NCBI GenBank assembly: GCA_963841105.1
Contig: CAWJCB010000028.1
Coordinates: 248,001 to 312,000 of the forward strand
Length of the DNA stretch: 64,000 nt
Direction: 5' to 3'
From: VAZQ01 sp963841105
GTDB lineage: Bacteria > Pseudomonadota > Alphaproteobacteria > Rhizobiales > Xanthobacteraceae
Shown here: positions 41,760-53,619 of the stretch, piece after piece
How the letters are laid out: every line of letters starts with the position of its first letter
Numbering within the stretch: the stretch's first letter is position 1
Position numbers and translations under genes: made by a program
The notes under the pieces: generated by a model
Seen by the model: only the letters and a program-made list of their open reading frames with translations
What the model was told of the DNA's origin: nothing
Database searches by the model: none

Positions 41760-42554
41760 CTATTCGGCGTCTGCCATCTTGCGATCGAGCGGCGGTGCAC
41801 CCGCGGTCGGGTCGAGCGAGTGCAGGATGCTGGCGCATTGCGCGCGGATCCTGGTGAATTCCAGAGACAGCGGATCGCGCGGGCGCGCCAGCGGCACCGC
41901 GACTTCCGCCACGATGCGGGCCGGTTTCGCGGAGAGAACGATCACGCGGTCGCCAAGAAACACTGCCTCCTCGAGATTGTGGGTCACGAACACGACGGTG
42001 CGCCGGCGGTGCTCCCATGTGTGCAGCACCTCCCGCTGCATGCGCTCGCGCGTCGGCTGATCGAGGCTCACGAACGGCTCGTCCATCAAAATCAGATCCG
42101 CATCGGTGGCGAACGCCCGGGCAATGGCGACGCGCTGCTTCATGCCCCCGGAGATTTGGTGCGGATAATAATGCACGAAGTCACGCAAATTGACGATGTC
42201 GATGATCTCATCCACCCGGCGCCGCAGCTCACCGGACTTGCTGCCCTTGATCCGCAGCCCGGTGGCGACATTGTCCCATACGTTGAGCCAGGGGAACGTC
42301 GACGGCTCCTGAAAGACGAAGGAAATGCTATCTCGTTTCGGATCAACGCGGCGCCCGTCGATCAGGACATTCCCCTCGGTGGGAGGGAGAATTCCCGCAA
42401 GGATATCCAACAACGTCGTCTTGCCGCATCCTGAAGGCCCACAGATGCACAGGAATTCGTTCTCGCGAACCGAGAAGTGCAGCCCGTCGTGCACCAGCAA
42501 CTTTCCGTACCGGTGCAACACATCCACCTTGACCTTATGCGGGGCAGTCATCAT
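41760..42554 (-). CDS. ABC transporter ATP-binding protein, NitT/TauT type (distal importer)
   Basis: The 264-residue ATPase has Walker A 'GPSGCGKTTLLDILAG', Q-loop 'VFQEPSTFPWL', signature 'QISGGMKQR', Walker B 'LILMDEPF' and the H-loop 'FVTHNLEEA'. The 'FPW' after the Q-loop is typical of the TauB/SsuB/NrtD group. ATG at 42554 or 42551 is likely; an in-frame ATG at 42584 would overlap the permease. It powers the importer encoded with 40727-41725 and 42566-43402. Confidence 0.92.
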   Translation of the reverse strand: MMTAPHKVKVDVLHRYGKLLVHDGLHFSVRENEFLCICGPSGCGKTTLLDILAGILPPTEGNVLIDGRRVDPKRDSISFVFQEPSTFPWLNVWDNVATGLRIKGSKSGELRRRVDEIIDIVNLRDFVHYYPHQISGGMKQRVAIARAFATDADLILMDEPFVSLDQPTRERMQREVLHTWEHRRRTVVFVTHNLEEAVFLGDRVIVLSAKPARIVAEVAVPLARPRDPLSLEFTRIRAQCASILHSLDPTAGAPPLDRKMADAE

Positions 42555-42565
42555 CGCGACGCCGA

Positions 42566-43402
42566 TCAGAGAGTTACCTGCCATCGCCACCGGAACAGCC
42601 GCTTTTCCACCAGCAGCAGCACCTCGTTCATGAGCAAACCCAGGATGCCGATCAAGATCATGCCAACGATGACCTGCGGTACCTGAACGAGCTCCGCATA
42701 GTTGCTCATCATTCGGCCAAGCCCAAGCGAGATGCCGCCTGCGAGCTCTGCGGCCACGATCGTCAGCCAGGCGGCGCCGAGCCCGACCCGCATGCCGCCG
42801 AGAATGTCGGGCAGCACCGTCGGTACGACGACGTGCGCCAGGATCCATTTCTTGCTCGCACCATAGACGAGGCCGACTTTACGATGAATCGGCTCGACTC
42901 TCGACACCCCGACGAGCGCCGCAGTGAACACGGGAAAGAATGCCCCGAGGAAGATCAGAAATGCGAAGCGCGTCATGCCCGAGAAGAAGATGATGGCCAG
43001 TGGAATCCACGCGATCGGTGGAATGAACCGAAACGGCTCCAGCACGACCCGGCTGTTGGCATAGGTGCGTGGATAGAGTCCCATCAGGAGGCCGAGCGGC
43101 ACCCCGGCCACGACGGCCAGGCCGAATCCCACCAGCACCCTTTGAACGCTGGTCCACGCGTGCTCCCACAGGGTGTGTCCGCCCGTGTCGCCATTCACGG
43201 CGAGATCGACGAAGGCCCAGAAAATCGCGACCGGCCCCGGAAAGAAACGTGAATTGATGAGGATGGTGAGGATCTGCCAGGCCGCGAGGGCGATCAGGAG
43301 AACGAGCCCATTCCATCCCAGGCCGACCAGCGCGCCTGTCACTCGCGCCTGCCACGCGGCCGCGCCGGGCGCGACCGGGACGGCGAATGCCGCTGTCAGC
43401 AC
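42566..43402 (-). CDS. ABC transporter permease, NitT/TauT type (distal importer)
   Basis: The 278-residue inner-membrane protein has about six spans and the binding-protein-dependent permease EAA-like loop ('KVGLVYGASKKWILAHVVVP'). The GTG start at 43402 follows the dehydrogenase stop by 38 bases. Together with the ATPase and binding protein downstream it forms a complete importer, the second in this cluster. Confidence 0.9.
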   Translation of the reverse strand: MLTAAFAVPVAPGAAAWQARVTGALVGLGWNGLVLLIALAAWQILTILINSRFFPGPVAIFWAFVDLAVNGDTGGHTLWEHAWTSVQRVLVGFGLAVVAGVPLGLLMGLYPRTYANSRVVLEPFRFIPPIAWIPLAIIFFSGMTRFAFLIFLGAFFPVFTAALVGVSRVEPIHRKVGLVYGASKKWILAHVVVPTVLPDILGGMRVGLGAAWLTIVAAELAGGISLGLGRMMSNYAELVQVPQVIVGMILIGILGLLMNEVLLLVEKRLFRWRWQVTL

Positions 43403-43440
43403 CCTCTGCGCGCCGCCTAGATACTTGTGCTGGATCCGCC

Positions 43441-44328
43441 TCAGCAGCGTTTGAAGCCACGATACAACTCCAAGATCGACGTCCAGTCCTTGCGGCCGAA
43501 GCTCTGCGCACGCGCCAGACTGTATATCTCCCGCGCCGCAGCGCCTACCGGCAGCGGCACGGAAAAGCAGGCGCCGAGATCGAGCGCCAACCCCAGATCC
43601 TTGTGCGCCAGATCGATCATGAATCCGGGGGTGAGATCGCCTGCCAGCACCTTGACCGGATAGGTCGTAACGAGATGACCGCGCCCCGCCGCGGTGCTCA
43701 TCAGCACCTGCCGCGCGATTTCGAGATCCATGCCGACCGCTTGCGCCAGAACCAACGTTTCGGCCGTGAGGACGTTTAGCGATGTCAACATGAAATTATT
43801 GATGATCTTCATGCGCGATCCCATGCCGCGCCGACCGCAATGGACGATCGCATCCCCCATGCTCGCGAGAATCGGACGCGCGCGCTCGATATCTTCCACT
43901 TCACCTCCGGCCATGATCAGCAGCTTTCCTTGCGCGGCTTCGGTCGAGGTCCGGCCGACGGGCGCGTCGATCATACGGATGCCGCGCTCGTCGAGCTCCT
44001 GCGCGATCGCATCCGTTTCGAGTGGATGAATCGTGGACATGTCGATGTAAAGCAAATCGCGATCCATCGTGGTGACGGCGCCATTGCCGTCGAACAAGGC
44101 GTTGCGGACATCCGGCGCATTGGGCAGCATCGTGATCACGAAATCGGCGCCCCGCGCCGCAGCCGCAGGATTGTCAACCGGACGGCCCCCTGCTGTTGCA
44201 ATCGCGTCCATGCGTTTGCGATCGACGTCGAACGCCCGCACTTCGGCGCCCGCACGTTGAATATTGCTGGCCATCGGGAGGCCCATGGTCCCGAGGCCGA
44301 TAAATCCAACGTGCGGTGTCCTATTCAT
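43441..44328 (-). CDS. Beta-hydroxyacid dehydrogenase (3-hydroxyisobutyrate dehydrogenase family)
   Basis: The 295-residue protein has the Rossmann motif 'VGFIGLGTMGLPMASN', the substrate motif 'MIDAPVGRTSTEAAQGKLLI' and the catalytic Lys in 'GMGSRMKIINNFM'. Family members oxidise or reduce small beta-hydroxyacids or aldehydes, such as 3-hydroxyisobutyrate, tartronate semialdehyde or sulfolactaldehyde. The last is of interest because a sulfatase is in the same cluster, but the substrate cannot be assigned from sequence alone. Confidence 0.88.
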   Translation of the reverse strand: MNRTPHVGFIGLGTMGLPMASNIQRAGAEVRAFDVDRKRMDAIATAGGRPVDNPAAAARGADFVITMLPNAPDVRNALFDGNGAVTTMDRDLLYIDMSTIHPLETDAIAQELDERGIRMIDAPVGRTSTEAAQGKLLIMAGGEVEDIERARPILASMGDAIVHCGRRGMGSRMKIINNFMLTSLNVLTAETLVLAQAVGMDLEIARQVLMSTAAGRGHLVTTYPVKVLAGDLTPGFMIDLAHKDLGLALDLGACFSVPLPVGAAAREIYSLARAQSFGRKDWTSILELYRGFKRC

Positions 44329-44403
44329 CGCGGCCCTCCTTCTCTCGTTTACTTCGTGCCCTCACAGAACGGTCCGGCACCAATCAACTCACGACTAATT
44401 TAG

Positions 44404-45159
44404 CTACAGTTCGCGACGTGCGAGGCTGAAGGTCTGACCGGTCGGTCCGTCGCGCGGCTGAGATGCCAGGAACAGCGCCAAGGGTGCGACCGCCTCCGGC
44501 TGCTTGAACCATTCGCCGCCGCCGCTGGCGGCACGCAACGCTTCCTCGCGCCCGCTGATGAGGTCCGTATTCACCGGCCCGGGCACGAGCTCGTTGACGC
44601 AGATGCCGTGCGGAGCGAGCTCCTGCGCCAGAATCCGCGTGAGCATCCACAAGCCGGCCTTGGCGACGCAATAGGCGGACCGCGATGGCGCGCCGCGGTG
44701 TCCCATGCCGGAGCCGATGAAGATGATTTTGCCCGAGCCGCGCTGCCGCAACGCCGGAATGGCGGCTCTCGCCGTGTAATAGCCGCCGACAAGATTGACA
44801 TTGATCGTATTGCGCCAGTCGTCGGGCTGCGACAACTCAACGAAAGCAGTCTCGCCGGCAATCCCTGCATTCGCGACGACGATGTCGAGCCCGCCGAAGG
44901 ACTGCACGGCACGGGCGAACAGCGCGGCGGTGCTGGCGGCGTCGGTGATATCCGTGACCTGATGCGTGCTGCGGCCGCCGTTGCTTGTGATCGTGGCGGC
45001 TGTCTGTTTGATCTCGGATTCCGATCGCGCCGAGCAGACGACGCTGGCTCCAGCATGCGCGTATGCAAGCGCGATCGCCCGGCCGATGCCTCGTCCGGCG
45101 CCGGTAATCACCGCGACCTTTCCATCCAGCACGCGGTCGAATTGCGATATGCTCACCAT
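44404..45159 (-). CDS. Short-chain dehydrogenase/reductase (SDR), cluster copy 1
   Basis: The 251-residue NAD(P)-dependent enzyme has 'ITGAGRGIGRAIA' (cofactor loop), 'VVANAGIAG' and the catalytic 'SAYCVAKAG' Tyr-x3-Lys. It probably oxidises an alcohol or reduces a ketone. It lies between the sulfatase and the beta-hydroxyacid dehydrogenase genes in the same direction, so it likely acts on an intermediate made there. Confidence 0.88.
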   Translation of the reverse strand: MVSISQFDRVLDGKVAVITGAGRGIGRAIALAYAHAGASVVCSARSESEIKQTAATITSNGGRSTHQVTDITDAASTAALFARAVQSFGGLDIVVANAGIAGETAFVELSQPDDWRNTINVNLVGGYYTARAAIPALRQRGSGKIIFIGSGMGHRGAPSRSAYCVAKAGLWMLTRILAQELAPHGICVNELVPGPVNTDLISGREEALRAASGGGEWFKQPEAVAPLALFLASQPRDGPTGQTFSLARREL

Positions 45160-45238
45160 TCTACGTGCCCGCGCATCAGGTGCTGCGCAATCGCGCGCTC
45201 GAGACCGGCCGTGGCCGGGGCACGCAATCCGGTCACGC

Positions 45239-47484
45239 TCATTGCTCCCTCAGGACCGTCTGATAGGCGGCCCCCGGCGTGTCATTGGCGCGACCGTCCA
45301 GCTCGACCGTGACTCGCAGCGAGCGCCCGGTGAAGCGGAACGGGCGTTCGTACGCATCGCTTACGGGTGCACCGGCATCCTGCCCACAGTTGAGGCCTGC
45401 AGTCGTCCCGTGGGTCGGCCAGGTTCGCGGGATATCCACCGCGCCTGCGACTTGCCCATCCACCCACAGCGAGGCGCGAGCGGCGCGGTCGCCCGCATGA
45501 TCGAACCTCAGCTCGACGACTGTCTTGCCGCCGGGCTTTCGAAACGGAACGCAGAGCTTGTGAGTCAGCAATTCGGAATAGACATATTCGTAGCAAAGCT
45601 CGTTGTCCTTGATATACAGGACGAAGCCCGCGAACCTGCTGCCCCACGCCAGCAATACGCCACTTGCACCTGACGTTGTCTGTTCGAACTCGGCCATTAC
45701 CACATAGCTGCGATTGCTGATGTCGGGCGCCGACAGCCGATCGACGCGCGCCATCTGTGACAGGAATTCATACCGGGTCTGCTGGTTCATCCGCAGACGT
45801 TCGGCCGCCCGCTCCCAATCCCGATCGTCGAGCGGCAGCACGTTGTGCTTTCCCGCCTCCGACCACCACAGCTCGACCATCTCCCGCAATTTGTCGGGCT
45901 GTTGCGCGGCCAGGTTCTCGATTTCGGCAAAATCGCTATCGAGATGATAGAGCTCCCATCGATCGGCCTCGAAATCCGTTCCTTTCGGGTGGCGCGCGAC
46001 GGCCTTCCAGCCGCGATACCAGATTGCGCGGTCGCCGAGCAGCTCGAAATGCTGCATCTCCTTTCGGCTCGGAGCGTCGGAATCGAAGGTGTATGCCAAG
46101 CTGATGCCATGGATCGGCAGCTGCGGGACCCCCTGATATTGGGTCGGCGCCTCGATCCCCAGCACCTCGTAGAGCGTCGGAGCGATATCGATGACGTGAT
46201 GAAATTGCGATCGGACCGCGCCCGCTGACTTGATGCGTTCGGGCCAATGCACGATCAGCGGCGCGCGGATGCCGCCGCCGTGGGTGTCCTTCTTGTACCA
46301 CTTCAATGGCGTATTGGAGACCTGAGCCCAGCCGGTCGGATAATGATTGAACGACCGCTCGCTGCCGATATCGTCGAGGCGGGACAAGCCGACTTCCGGA
46401 ACCTCTTCCTCGTAGACCATGTGCTTGCGCAGATTGATCGCGCCGGTCGGCCCGCCCTCGGCGCTCGCGCCATTATCCGACAACAGGACCACGACGGTGT
46501 TGTCGAGGCATCCGAGCCACTCGAGTTGATCGATCAACCTGCCGATCTCGGAATCGGTATGGTCGAGAAAGGCCGCGTAGGTCTCTTGCAGCCGCTCGCA
46601 CAAGCGACGGACATCGGAACCGAGCGCTTCCCACGGCATGACGCCGGGGTTGAGCGGAGCGAGCCCGGTACCGCGCGGAACGACCCCCAAAGCCTTTTGC
46701 CGCTCAAGACGCTCGGTCCGGATGGCATCCCAGCCGACACGGTACCGCTCACGATACTTGTCGATGTGTCGCCGCGGAACATGATGCGGCCAATGACACG
46801 CGCCGAACGCGAGATAGAGGAAGAAAGGACGTTGCGGCGCCGAGGTCGCATGGTCGCGGACGTCGGCGATGGCGTGATCCACCAGATCGGAGCTGAGATG
46901 GTATTCGCCGCCGGGCTGGATGCGGATCGGGCGGTTGTCGCAGTACAGCTCCGGATTCCATTGGTCCGTGAGCGCGCCGTGGAAGCCGTACCAGCGGGCA
47001 AATCCGCGGCTCAGCGGCCAGTCATGATGCGGACCGGCGGCGCCGTAATCCGCGATGTTGGTCAGATGCCATTTTCCGACGGCGTAGGTGGCATAGGCGT
47101 GATCCCGCAGCACTTCGGGGATCGTCGCTGCCTTGCGCGTGACTCTTTCCCCGATAACCCGGAAACCCGCTGGACCATTCGGCGATGATCCCCATGCCCA
47201 CCGCATGTGCATTGCGGCCGGTCAGCAGGCATGCCCGTGTCGGCGAGCACATGGAGGTGACATGGAAGTTGGTGTACCGGACGCCGTTCGACGCCAACGC
47301 ATCGATCCTCGGCGTCGAGATCTCGGATACCGTAACAGCCAAGGTCGGAGTATCCGACGTCGTCGAGAACAATGAAGACGATGTTGGGCGCTCCCGACGG
47401 CGGCTTGACGGGCTGCGGCCAGGATGGGACCGAGTCTCGGAACGTTCTTCCGATTGATCCTCGGAACCCGTCGTCTTGCGCCAT
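45239..47484 (-). pseudogene. Cys-type (formylglycine) sulfatase with two single-base frameshifts
   Basis: Joined across frames the product is about 747 residues: 'NIVFIVLDDVGYSDLGCYG' (metal site), the 'CSPTRACLLTG' motif with the Cys codon at 47247-47249 that becomes formylglycine, 'YAVGKWHL', 'VVLLSDNGASAEGG' and a C-terminal beta-rich region. Extra bases near 47328 and 47148 put the first 52 codons, the next 60 and the rest in three frames. No signal peptide is seen, so it would act in the cytoplasm on an imported sulfate ester. FGE, its maturase, is not in the window. Confidence 0.87.
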
Positions 47485-47511
47485 GGTGATTTCCGCCCCG
47501 CTCGGCGCTGC

Positions 47512-49008
47512 TCAGCCGTTGGCCGCTGCACTGAAATGCACGCGGGCGATCTTGCGCGATGCAAGTTCGCGCACGAGCCTCACCAGCGGCTTTTCGAACA
47601 CGTACTCCGTGCGCATCGGACCCGCGGCCAGCATCTCGTCGACCTGCGTGCCTGCAAACATGATCCGGAGCGCGCGCTCGTCATCGCTGGCATTGGGATA
47701 TTGTCGGCGCAATTTCGTCAGCGCCGGCGCCAGCGGCTCCGGTTTCAGCGCGATCCGGGGCGAGCCGTTGGCGACGATGCGATCGAGCACGTCCGGATCG
47801 ACCGGCGCGAGGAGCTTGCCGTAATATCCAAGCGCATACTTTTTGACTTCGTCCGGCACATATCGATAGCGCTCCTGATGCACGACGTTGAGGACCGCCT
47901 GGATGCCGACGAACTGCGCAAACGGCGTGATCATGATCGGGTAGCCGAGCTCGTTGCGCACCCGGGCGCATTCCTCGAGCAGCTCCTGGAATTTGTGCGA
48001 GAGCCCGAGCTCGGCGAGCTGCACCCGGAAGTTGCTCAACATCCCGCCGGGGATCTGGTGCTCGTAGTGGAACGCATCATATTCCAGCACCTGTCCGACC
48101 GGCTTGTTCTCCTGCTCGGCGATGCGGCGAAAGTGCTCGCCGACCTTGGCGGCGAGATCGTCGTCCACCTCGACCCGATAGCCGAGCGCGCGCAAATTCT
48201 TCGCCATCGATTGCAACGAGGGCTGCGCTGCACCGTTCGCCAGCGGAGCAATCGAGGTATGAATGCGGTCGGCCCCGGCCCTGACACCTTCGAGATAGAC
48301 CAGCGGAGCTACCCCGGTCAGGCAATGGCTATGCAGCTCAATGGGAGTTCGGCCGACGACCTTGCGAACGGCCGGAATGAGCGTGCGGATGCGATCCACC
48401 GTGAGGAGGCCGCCGGCGTCCTTGATCCAGATGGCGTCGACATTGCCCCGCTCCATCAGCGCCTTCGCGGTCTTCACATAAAGCGCGTCGGTGTGGACCG
48501 GGGACAGGCAGTAGGACAGCGCGCCGATGGTGCGCGCGCCCAGCTTGCGCGCCACGTCGAGGGCCACCAGCATATTGTCAACGTCGTTGAGGCCGTCGAA
48601 TGAACCGATCTCCCGGACCCCGTTGGCAACCAGCCGCTCGACCCACAGCGCGACGATGTCGTCCGGCACGAAGTCGAAGCTGACGATATTCTTGGAGCGC
48701 AGGAATGAGCTCAGCGGCGTACGGGTGATCCGCTTGCGCATCAGCCGCACCCGTTCCCAAGGATTCTCCTTGAGAAACCGAACGCAGACGTCGAACTGGA
48801 TCGCGGCGATCACTTCGATTCGCTGAAATCCAATCCGGTCCATCAACTCGGCGACCGGGAGCATGTGTGCCGTCGTCATTCGCGTCGCCCACAAGCACTG
48901 GTGGGCATCGCGCAGGGTCTGATCGACGACGGCAATGTCGTTTGGCATCGATGCACCAGGCTGCGGCCCGGCCTCAATCGCCCCGTCCGGTTCAAGCAGC
49001 GTCGTCAT
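47512..49008 (-). CDS. Pyruvate-carboxylase-type carboxyltransferase subunit (HMGL-like), without biotin domain
   Basis: The 498-residue protein is the transferase half of a biotin-dependent carboxylase or decarboxylase (HMGL-like plus PYC_OADA domains). Metal ligands match pyruvate carboxylase: Asp34 in 'LRDAHQ', Lys196 in 'WIKDAGG', His226 and His228 in 'ELHSHCLTG'. Substrate-binding residues Arg33, Gln37 and Arg104 are also kept. Pyruvate carboxylase reads 'HTHDTSG' where this reads 'HSHCLTG'. There is no C-terminal biotin carrier; that part is encoded separately at 51252-51734. Carboxyl acceptor is unknown, likely a 2-oxoacid. Confidence 0.86.
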   Translation of the reverse strand: MTTLLEPDGAIEAGPQPGASMPNDIAVVDQTLRDAHQCLWATRMTTAHMLPVAELMDRIGFQRIEVIAAIQFDVCVRFLKENPWERVRLMRKRITRTPLSSFLRSKNIVSFDFVPDDIVALWVERLVANGVREIGSFDGLNDVDNMLVALDVARKLGARTIGALSYCLSPVHTDALYVKTAKALMERGNVDAIWIKDAGGLLTVDRIRTLIPAVRKVVGRTPIELHSHCLTGVAPLVYLEGVRAGADRIHTSIAPLANGAAQPSLQSMAKNLRALGYRVEVDDDLAAKVGEHFRRIAEQENKPVGQVLEYDAFHYEHQIPGGMLSNFRVQLAELGLSHKFQELLEECARVRNELGYPIMITPFAQFVGIQAVLNVVHQERYRYVPDEVKKYALGYYGKLLAPVDPDVLDRIVANGSPRIALKPEPLAPALTKLRRQYPNASDDERALRIMFAGTQVDEMLAAGPMRTEYVFEKPLVRLVRELASRKIARVHFSAAANG

Positions 49009-49030
49009 GATCGCGCACCCGAATGCCGGC

Positions 49031-49831
49031 TCATTGCGCCGTCCAGCCGCCGTCGACCGTCAGGACGCTTCCCGTGACGAAGGTCGATGCATCCGAGGCC
49101 AGGAACACCACGGGTCCGATGAGCTCATGCGGCTCGCCGAACCGCCCGAGCGGCGTGGTATTGCAGAATCCGCTCCCGGACCGCGGGCGCGTGCTGACGG
49201 GTCAGCGGCGTATCAATGTAGCCGGGCGCGATCGCGTTCACACGGACCCGATGTGGCGCCATTTCCAGCGCGAAGACACGGCTGAGCTGCACCATGGCGG
49301 CTTTCGCGGCCGCATACGCGCCGACGTTAGCGGCGGCGACCTGACCCAACATCGAGGCAATGTTGATGATAGATCCGGAGCCTCGCTCCCGCATGTGCTT
49401 TCCGAGCGCCCGGCAGAACAGAAACGCGCCGCGCACATGGACCGCGTGCAGCGAGTCGAACTCCTCGACGGTATAGTCGATAACCGGCTTTCTGATATTG
49501 TGGCCCGCGTTGTTGATCAGGACATCGACGTGGCCGAACGCTTGCACCGCTTCGCCGCAGACCTGGTCGACCTGCGTTTCCTGGCTGACGTCCGCGACCA
49601 GGCTGATCGCGCGCCGGCCGCTGCCGCCCGCAATCGAGCTCGCGGTTGCGGCGGCGCTCGACGCTTCCCGGTCGACAATGATGATGTCCGCGCCATGGCA
49701 CGCGAGCCCCCATGCCATGGCGCGCCCGAGCCCCGAACCGCCGCCCGTCACCAGCGCGACCCGGCCGGTGAGGTCGTGCAGGGCGCGCACCGCATCCGCG
49801 CTTGGGAGGGCTTTTTGGTCGGACACGGCAT

Positions 49832-49835
<4 letters not shown>
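49031..49835 (-). pseudogene. Short-chain dehydrogenase/reductase (SDR), cluster copy 2, frameshifted
   Basis: The main frame (GTG start at 49835) gives 'VTGGGSGLGRAMAWG', 'VLINNAGHN' and 'VGAYAAAKAAM' with the catalytic Tyr-x3-Lys. Near 49160 the frame is lost: a one-base change there restores 'TPLGRFGEPHELIGPVVFLA' and the ending 'SVLTVDGGWTAQ' at 49031. Left as is, the chain ends at 49125 with a wrong tail and lacks the last 40 residues. GTG overlaps the biotin carboxylase stop by four bases, so it was translated with that gene. Confidence 0.85.
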
Positions 49836-51238
<1,403 letters not shown>

Positions 51239-51251
51239 TGGCACTGCAATG

Positions 51252-51734
51252 CTATTGGGATGTCGCAATCACGATCAGCATTTGATCGAACTCGACCATG
51301 GCTCCATTCTCCGCCAGAATCCGCGTCACCACCCCGTCGACGCCTGCGTTGATGGAGCTGAACAGCTTCATCACTTCAATCAGGCAGACGGTGTCGTCAG
51401 CCCGCACGCGCTTGCCGATTTCGACGAACGAAGGATCGCCGGGGGCGGGCGACCGGTAGAAGGTGCCGAGCATGGGCGCCCGAATTGCGACCTCGCCCTC
51501 GGCGAGAGCCGGCTCGACGGCGAGCTTCGCCGGGACCGGTGGTGGGCTGCCTGCGACTGCCGGCTTCGGCGCCGCGGGGAACGCCGGCCGCTCCTCGGTC
51601 GATGCGGCGATGCCGGCGGCGCCGCGACGCACGTGCAATCGGAAGCCGCCATACACCAGCTCAAGCTCCTGGAGATGCTCCGAGGCATCGATGATCTCCA
51701 GAATTTTCTTCACGTCTTCGTGGCTTAATTCCAT
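51252..51734 (-). CDS. Biotin carboxyl carrier protein (AccB-like)
   Basis: The 160-residue protein has the AccB layout: an N-terminal helical region, a Pro/Ala-rich linker (about 45-75) and a lipoyl-like domain with the biotin-accepting Lys in 'CLIEVMKLFSSINA'. 'EVMKLF' is a known variant of the EAMKM motif. It lies 13 bases upstream of the biotin carboxylase and 31 bases after the substrate-binding protein gene. With 49832-51238 and 47512-49008 it makes a three-part carboxylase. Confidence 0.92.
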   Translation of the reverse strand: MELSHEDVKKILEIIDASEHLQELELVYGGFRLHVRRGAAGIAASTEERPAFPAAPKPAVAGSPPPVPAKLAVEPALAEGEVAIRAPMLGTFYRSPAPGDPSFVEIGKRVRADDTVCLIEVMKLFSSINAGVDGVVTRILAENGAMVEFDQMLIVIATSQ

Positions 51735-51765
51735 GACGCGGAGGACCTACATCCGATCTTGTGCC

Positions 51766-52786
51766 TCAATTCGCAGCCACGTTGACCACATCCAGATAGA
51801 GGGTAGGATCGAAATATCGCTCCGCCATGATCGGGTTCTGAATCGCCCCAACTTCGACGTTGAAATTGGTGACCTGATTGAGCCACTTGGCAACGCTGCC
51901 ATCGCGGTAGTATTGCGCCCATTCCTTGGTTGGGTACCATCGGGTCACCTTGTACATTTCTTCCACTTCCGCGCTTGAGATCTTTGGATAGTATTTGCTC
52001 TCAAGAATCTGCAGCGCCTGTTTCGGATCATTGTTGATCAGGTCATTGGCCGGAATCCAGGCACGAATAAACCGCTTCAGAACCGCTTTCTTGTTTTCAT
52101 AGAAATCATTGCGCGCCGCCCAGCCGTTGACGATCGTGGCACTCGGAAACGCCGAGGCATCGACCAGCATCCTGGCGTCCGGCGATTTTGCTCGGATCGG
52201 ACCGTTGAACGGCACCCAAAGCGAAACCGCCGGAACGGCTCCGGCGATGAATGCGGTAACGGCATCCGACATTCTTTGGTTGACGATCTCCACGTCCTTG
52301 GTCGAATCGAGACCGACGCTCTTGAGCGCCTGATGCAGCAGGTCGTGCGCGGTGGTCCCGCGGGTGGTGGCGATCTGCCGGCCTTTGAGGTCCTTGAGCG
52401 TGTGAATGCCCTGCTTGGGATGCGCCCAGATCTGGCCGGTCGCGTATTCGAGATCATTGATCAAGAACACTTTCCCCTGCCCGCGCGCCGGGAAATTCGA
52501 CAGCACGCCCCCGGTTGTCAGCACGTCGAGGCTGCCGCCAACCAGCGCCTGAAAGAGCTCGATGCCGGTCGTGAACTCACGCGGTTCGATCCTCAGGTTC
52601 TCGCGCTCCCAGCTGCCGAGGTGGGTCCCCAGCCACAGGTGCGCATCGACGCTGAGCACGTGCAGATACCCGACCCGCACCGTGTCGGGGCCCTGCGCAG
52701 ATACCAACTTCGTCCCGCAGGCGAGCGCCGCGGCGCCGCCGGCCGACGCCAAGAGGCTCACGGCGATTCAAAGATCGGGTTTTCAT
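51766..52786 (-). CDS. ABC transporter substrate-binding protein, NitT/TauT type (proximal importer), possible frameshift in the signal
   Basis: The mature protein ('DTVRVGYLHVLSVDAHLWLG', 'KDLKGRQIATTRGTTAHDLL', 'AVSLWVPF') is an NMT1/SsuA-like binding protein. The continuous frame starts at GTG 52761 with 'MSLLASAGGAAAL', an incomplete signal. An ATG at 52786, overlapping the ATPase stop by four bases as elsewhere in this operon, reads 'MKTRSLNRR' in another frame; joined by a one- or two-base shift near 52760 this gives a complete twin-arginine signal. So the real start is probably 52786 with a frameshift. Ligand is unknown. Confidence 0.82.
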
Positions 52787-53619
52787 GGCAACGCTCCTTG
52801 GCTTTTCTCTCCCTGGACGACTTCCATCCGCTGCAGCTGCTGAGCCGCATATTCGCGCATCACCATTTCCCGGACGCTGTACTGCAGGTCGGCGAAGCTT
52901 GGCTCACGCCGAATCTCCTCACGCCTGGGATAAGGAAATGGGACCGAGAGGATGGTCCGGACGCGAGCCGGACGGGCCGTGATCACAGCCACACGCGACG
53001 ACAGGTAAAGCGCTTCATCCACCGAATGGGTGACGAGGATGACGGTCTTGCCTTCGCTCTCGAGCACGTGCAGCAAGAGATCCTGCATCGCGCTGCGGGT
53101 CTGGGCGTCGAGCGCGCCGAACGGTTCGTCCATCAGCAGGAACTCGGGCCGCACGGCATAAGCCCGCGCCAGCGCCACCCGCTGCTTCATGCCGCCTGAC
53201 AAAGTCTTGGGATAGGCACTCTCGAAACCCCGAAGCCCCATCAAATCCACGTAGCGCCGGACGATCTCCTCGTGCTCGACCGCCGGGACTCGGCTGGCGC
53301 GCAACGACAGTCCGAATGCGATATTCTCTCGCACGCTCAGCCACGGGAAAATGCCGTATTCCTGGAAAATCACGCCGCGTTCGGCCCCCGGGCCGGTCAC
53401 CGGCTCGCCATCCAGCGTGATGCTCCCCGACGTCACCTGCTCGAAACCGGCGATCATGTTGAGCAAAGTCGTCTTTCCGCAACCCGACGGGCCGATGATC
53501 GAAATGAACTCGCCGTCGTTGACCGTCAGCGAAACCCCCTCGACCGCCGAGAGCATCGACCCGCCCGGAGTCGTGAACTGCTTGCAGACGTCCCGCAGGA
53601 CCATCCGGGCGCGGTTCAT
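52783..53619 (-). CDS. ABC transporter ATP-binding protein, NitT/TauT type (proximal importer)
   Basis: The 278-residue ATPase has Walker A 'GPSGCGKTTLLNMIAG', 'IFQEYGIFPWL', signature 'TLSGGMKQR', Walker B 'FLLMDEPF' and 'LVTHSVDEA'. ATG at 53619 is chosen because it overlaps the permease stop by four bases. It is closely related to the distal ATPase (41760-42554), suggesting two importers of the same superfamily, perhaps with different ligands, in one operon. Confidence 0.93.
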   Translation of the reverse strand: MNRARMVLRDVCKQFTTPGGSMLSAVEGVSLTVNDGEFISIIGPSGCGKTTLLNMIAGFEQVTSGSITLDGEPVTGPGAERGVIFQEYGIFPWLSVRENIAFGLSLRASRVPAVEHEEIVRRYVDLMGLRGFESAYPKTLSGGMKQRVALARAYAVRPEFLLMDEPFGALDAQTRSAMQDLLLHVLESEGKTVILVTHSVDEALYLSSRVAVITARPARVRTILSVPFPYPRREEIRREPSFADLQYSVREMVMREYAAQQLQRMEVVQGEKSQGALP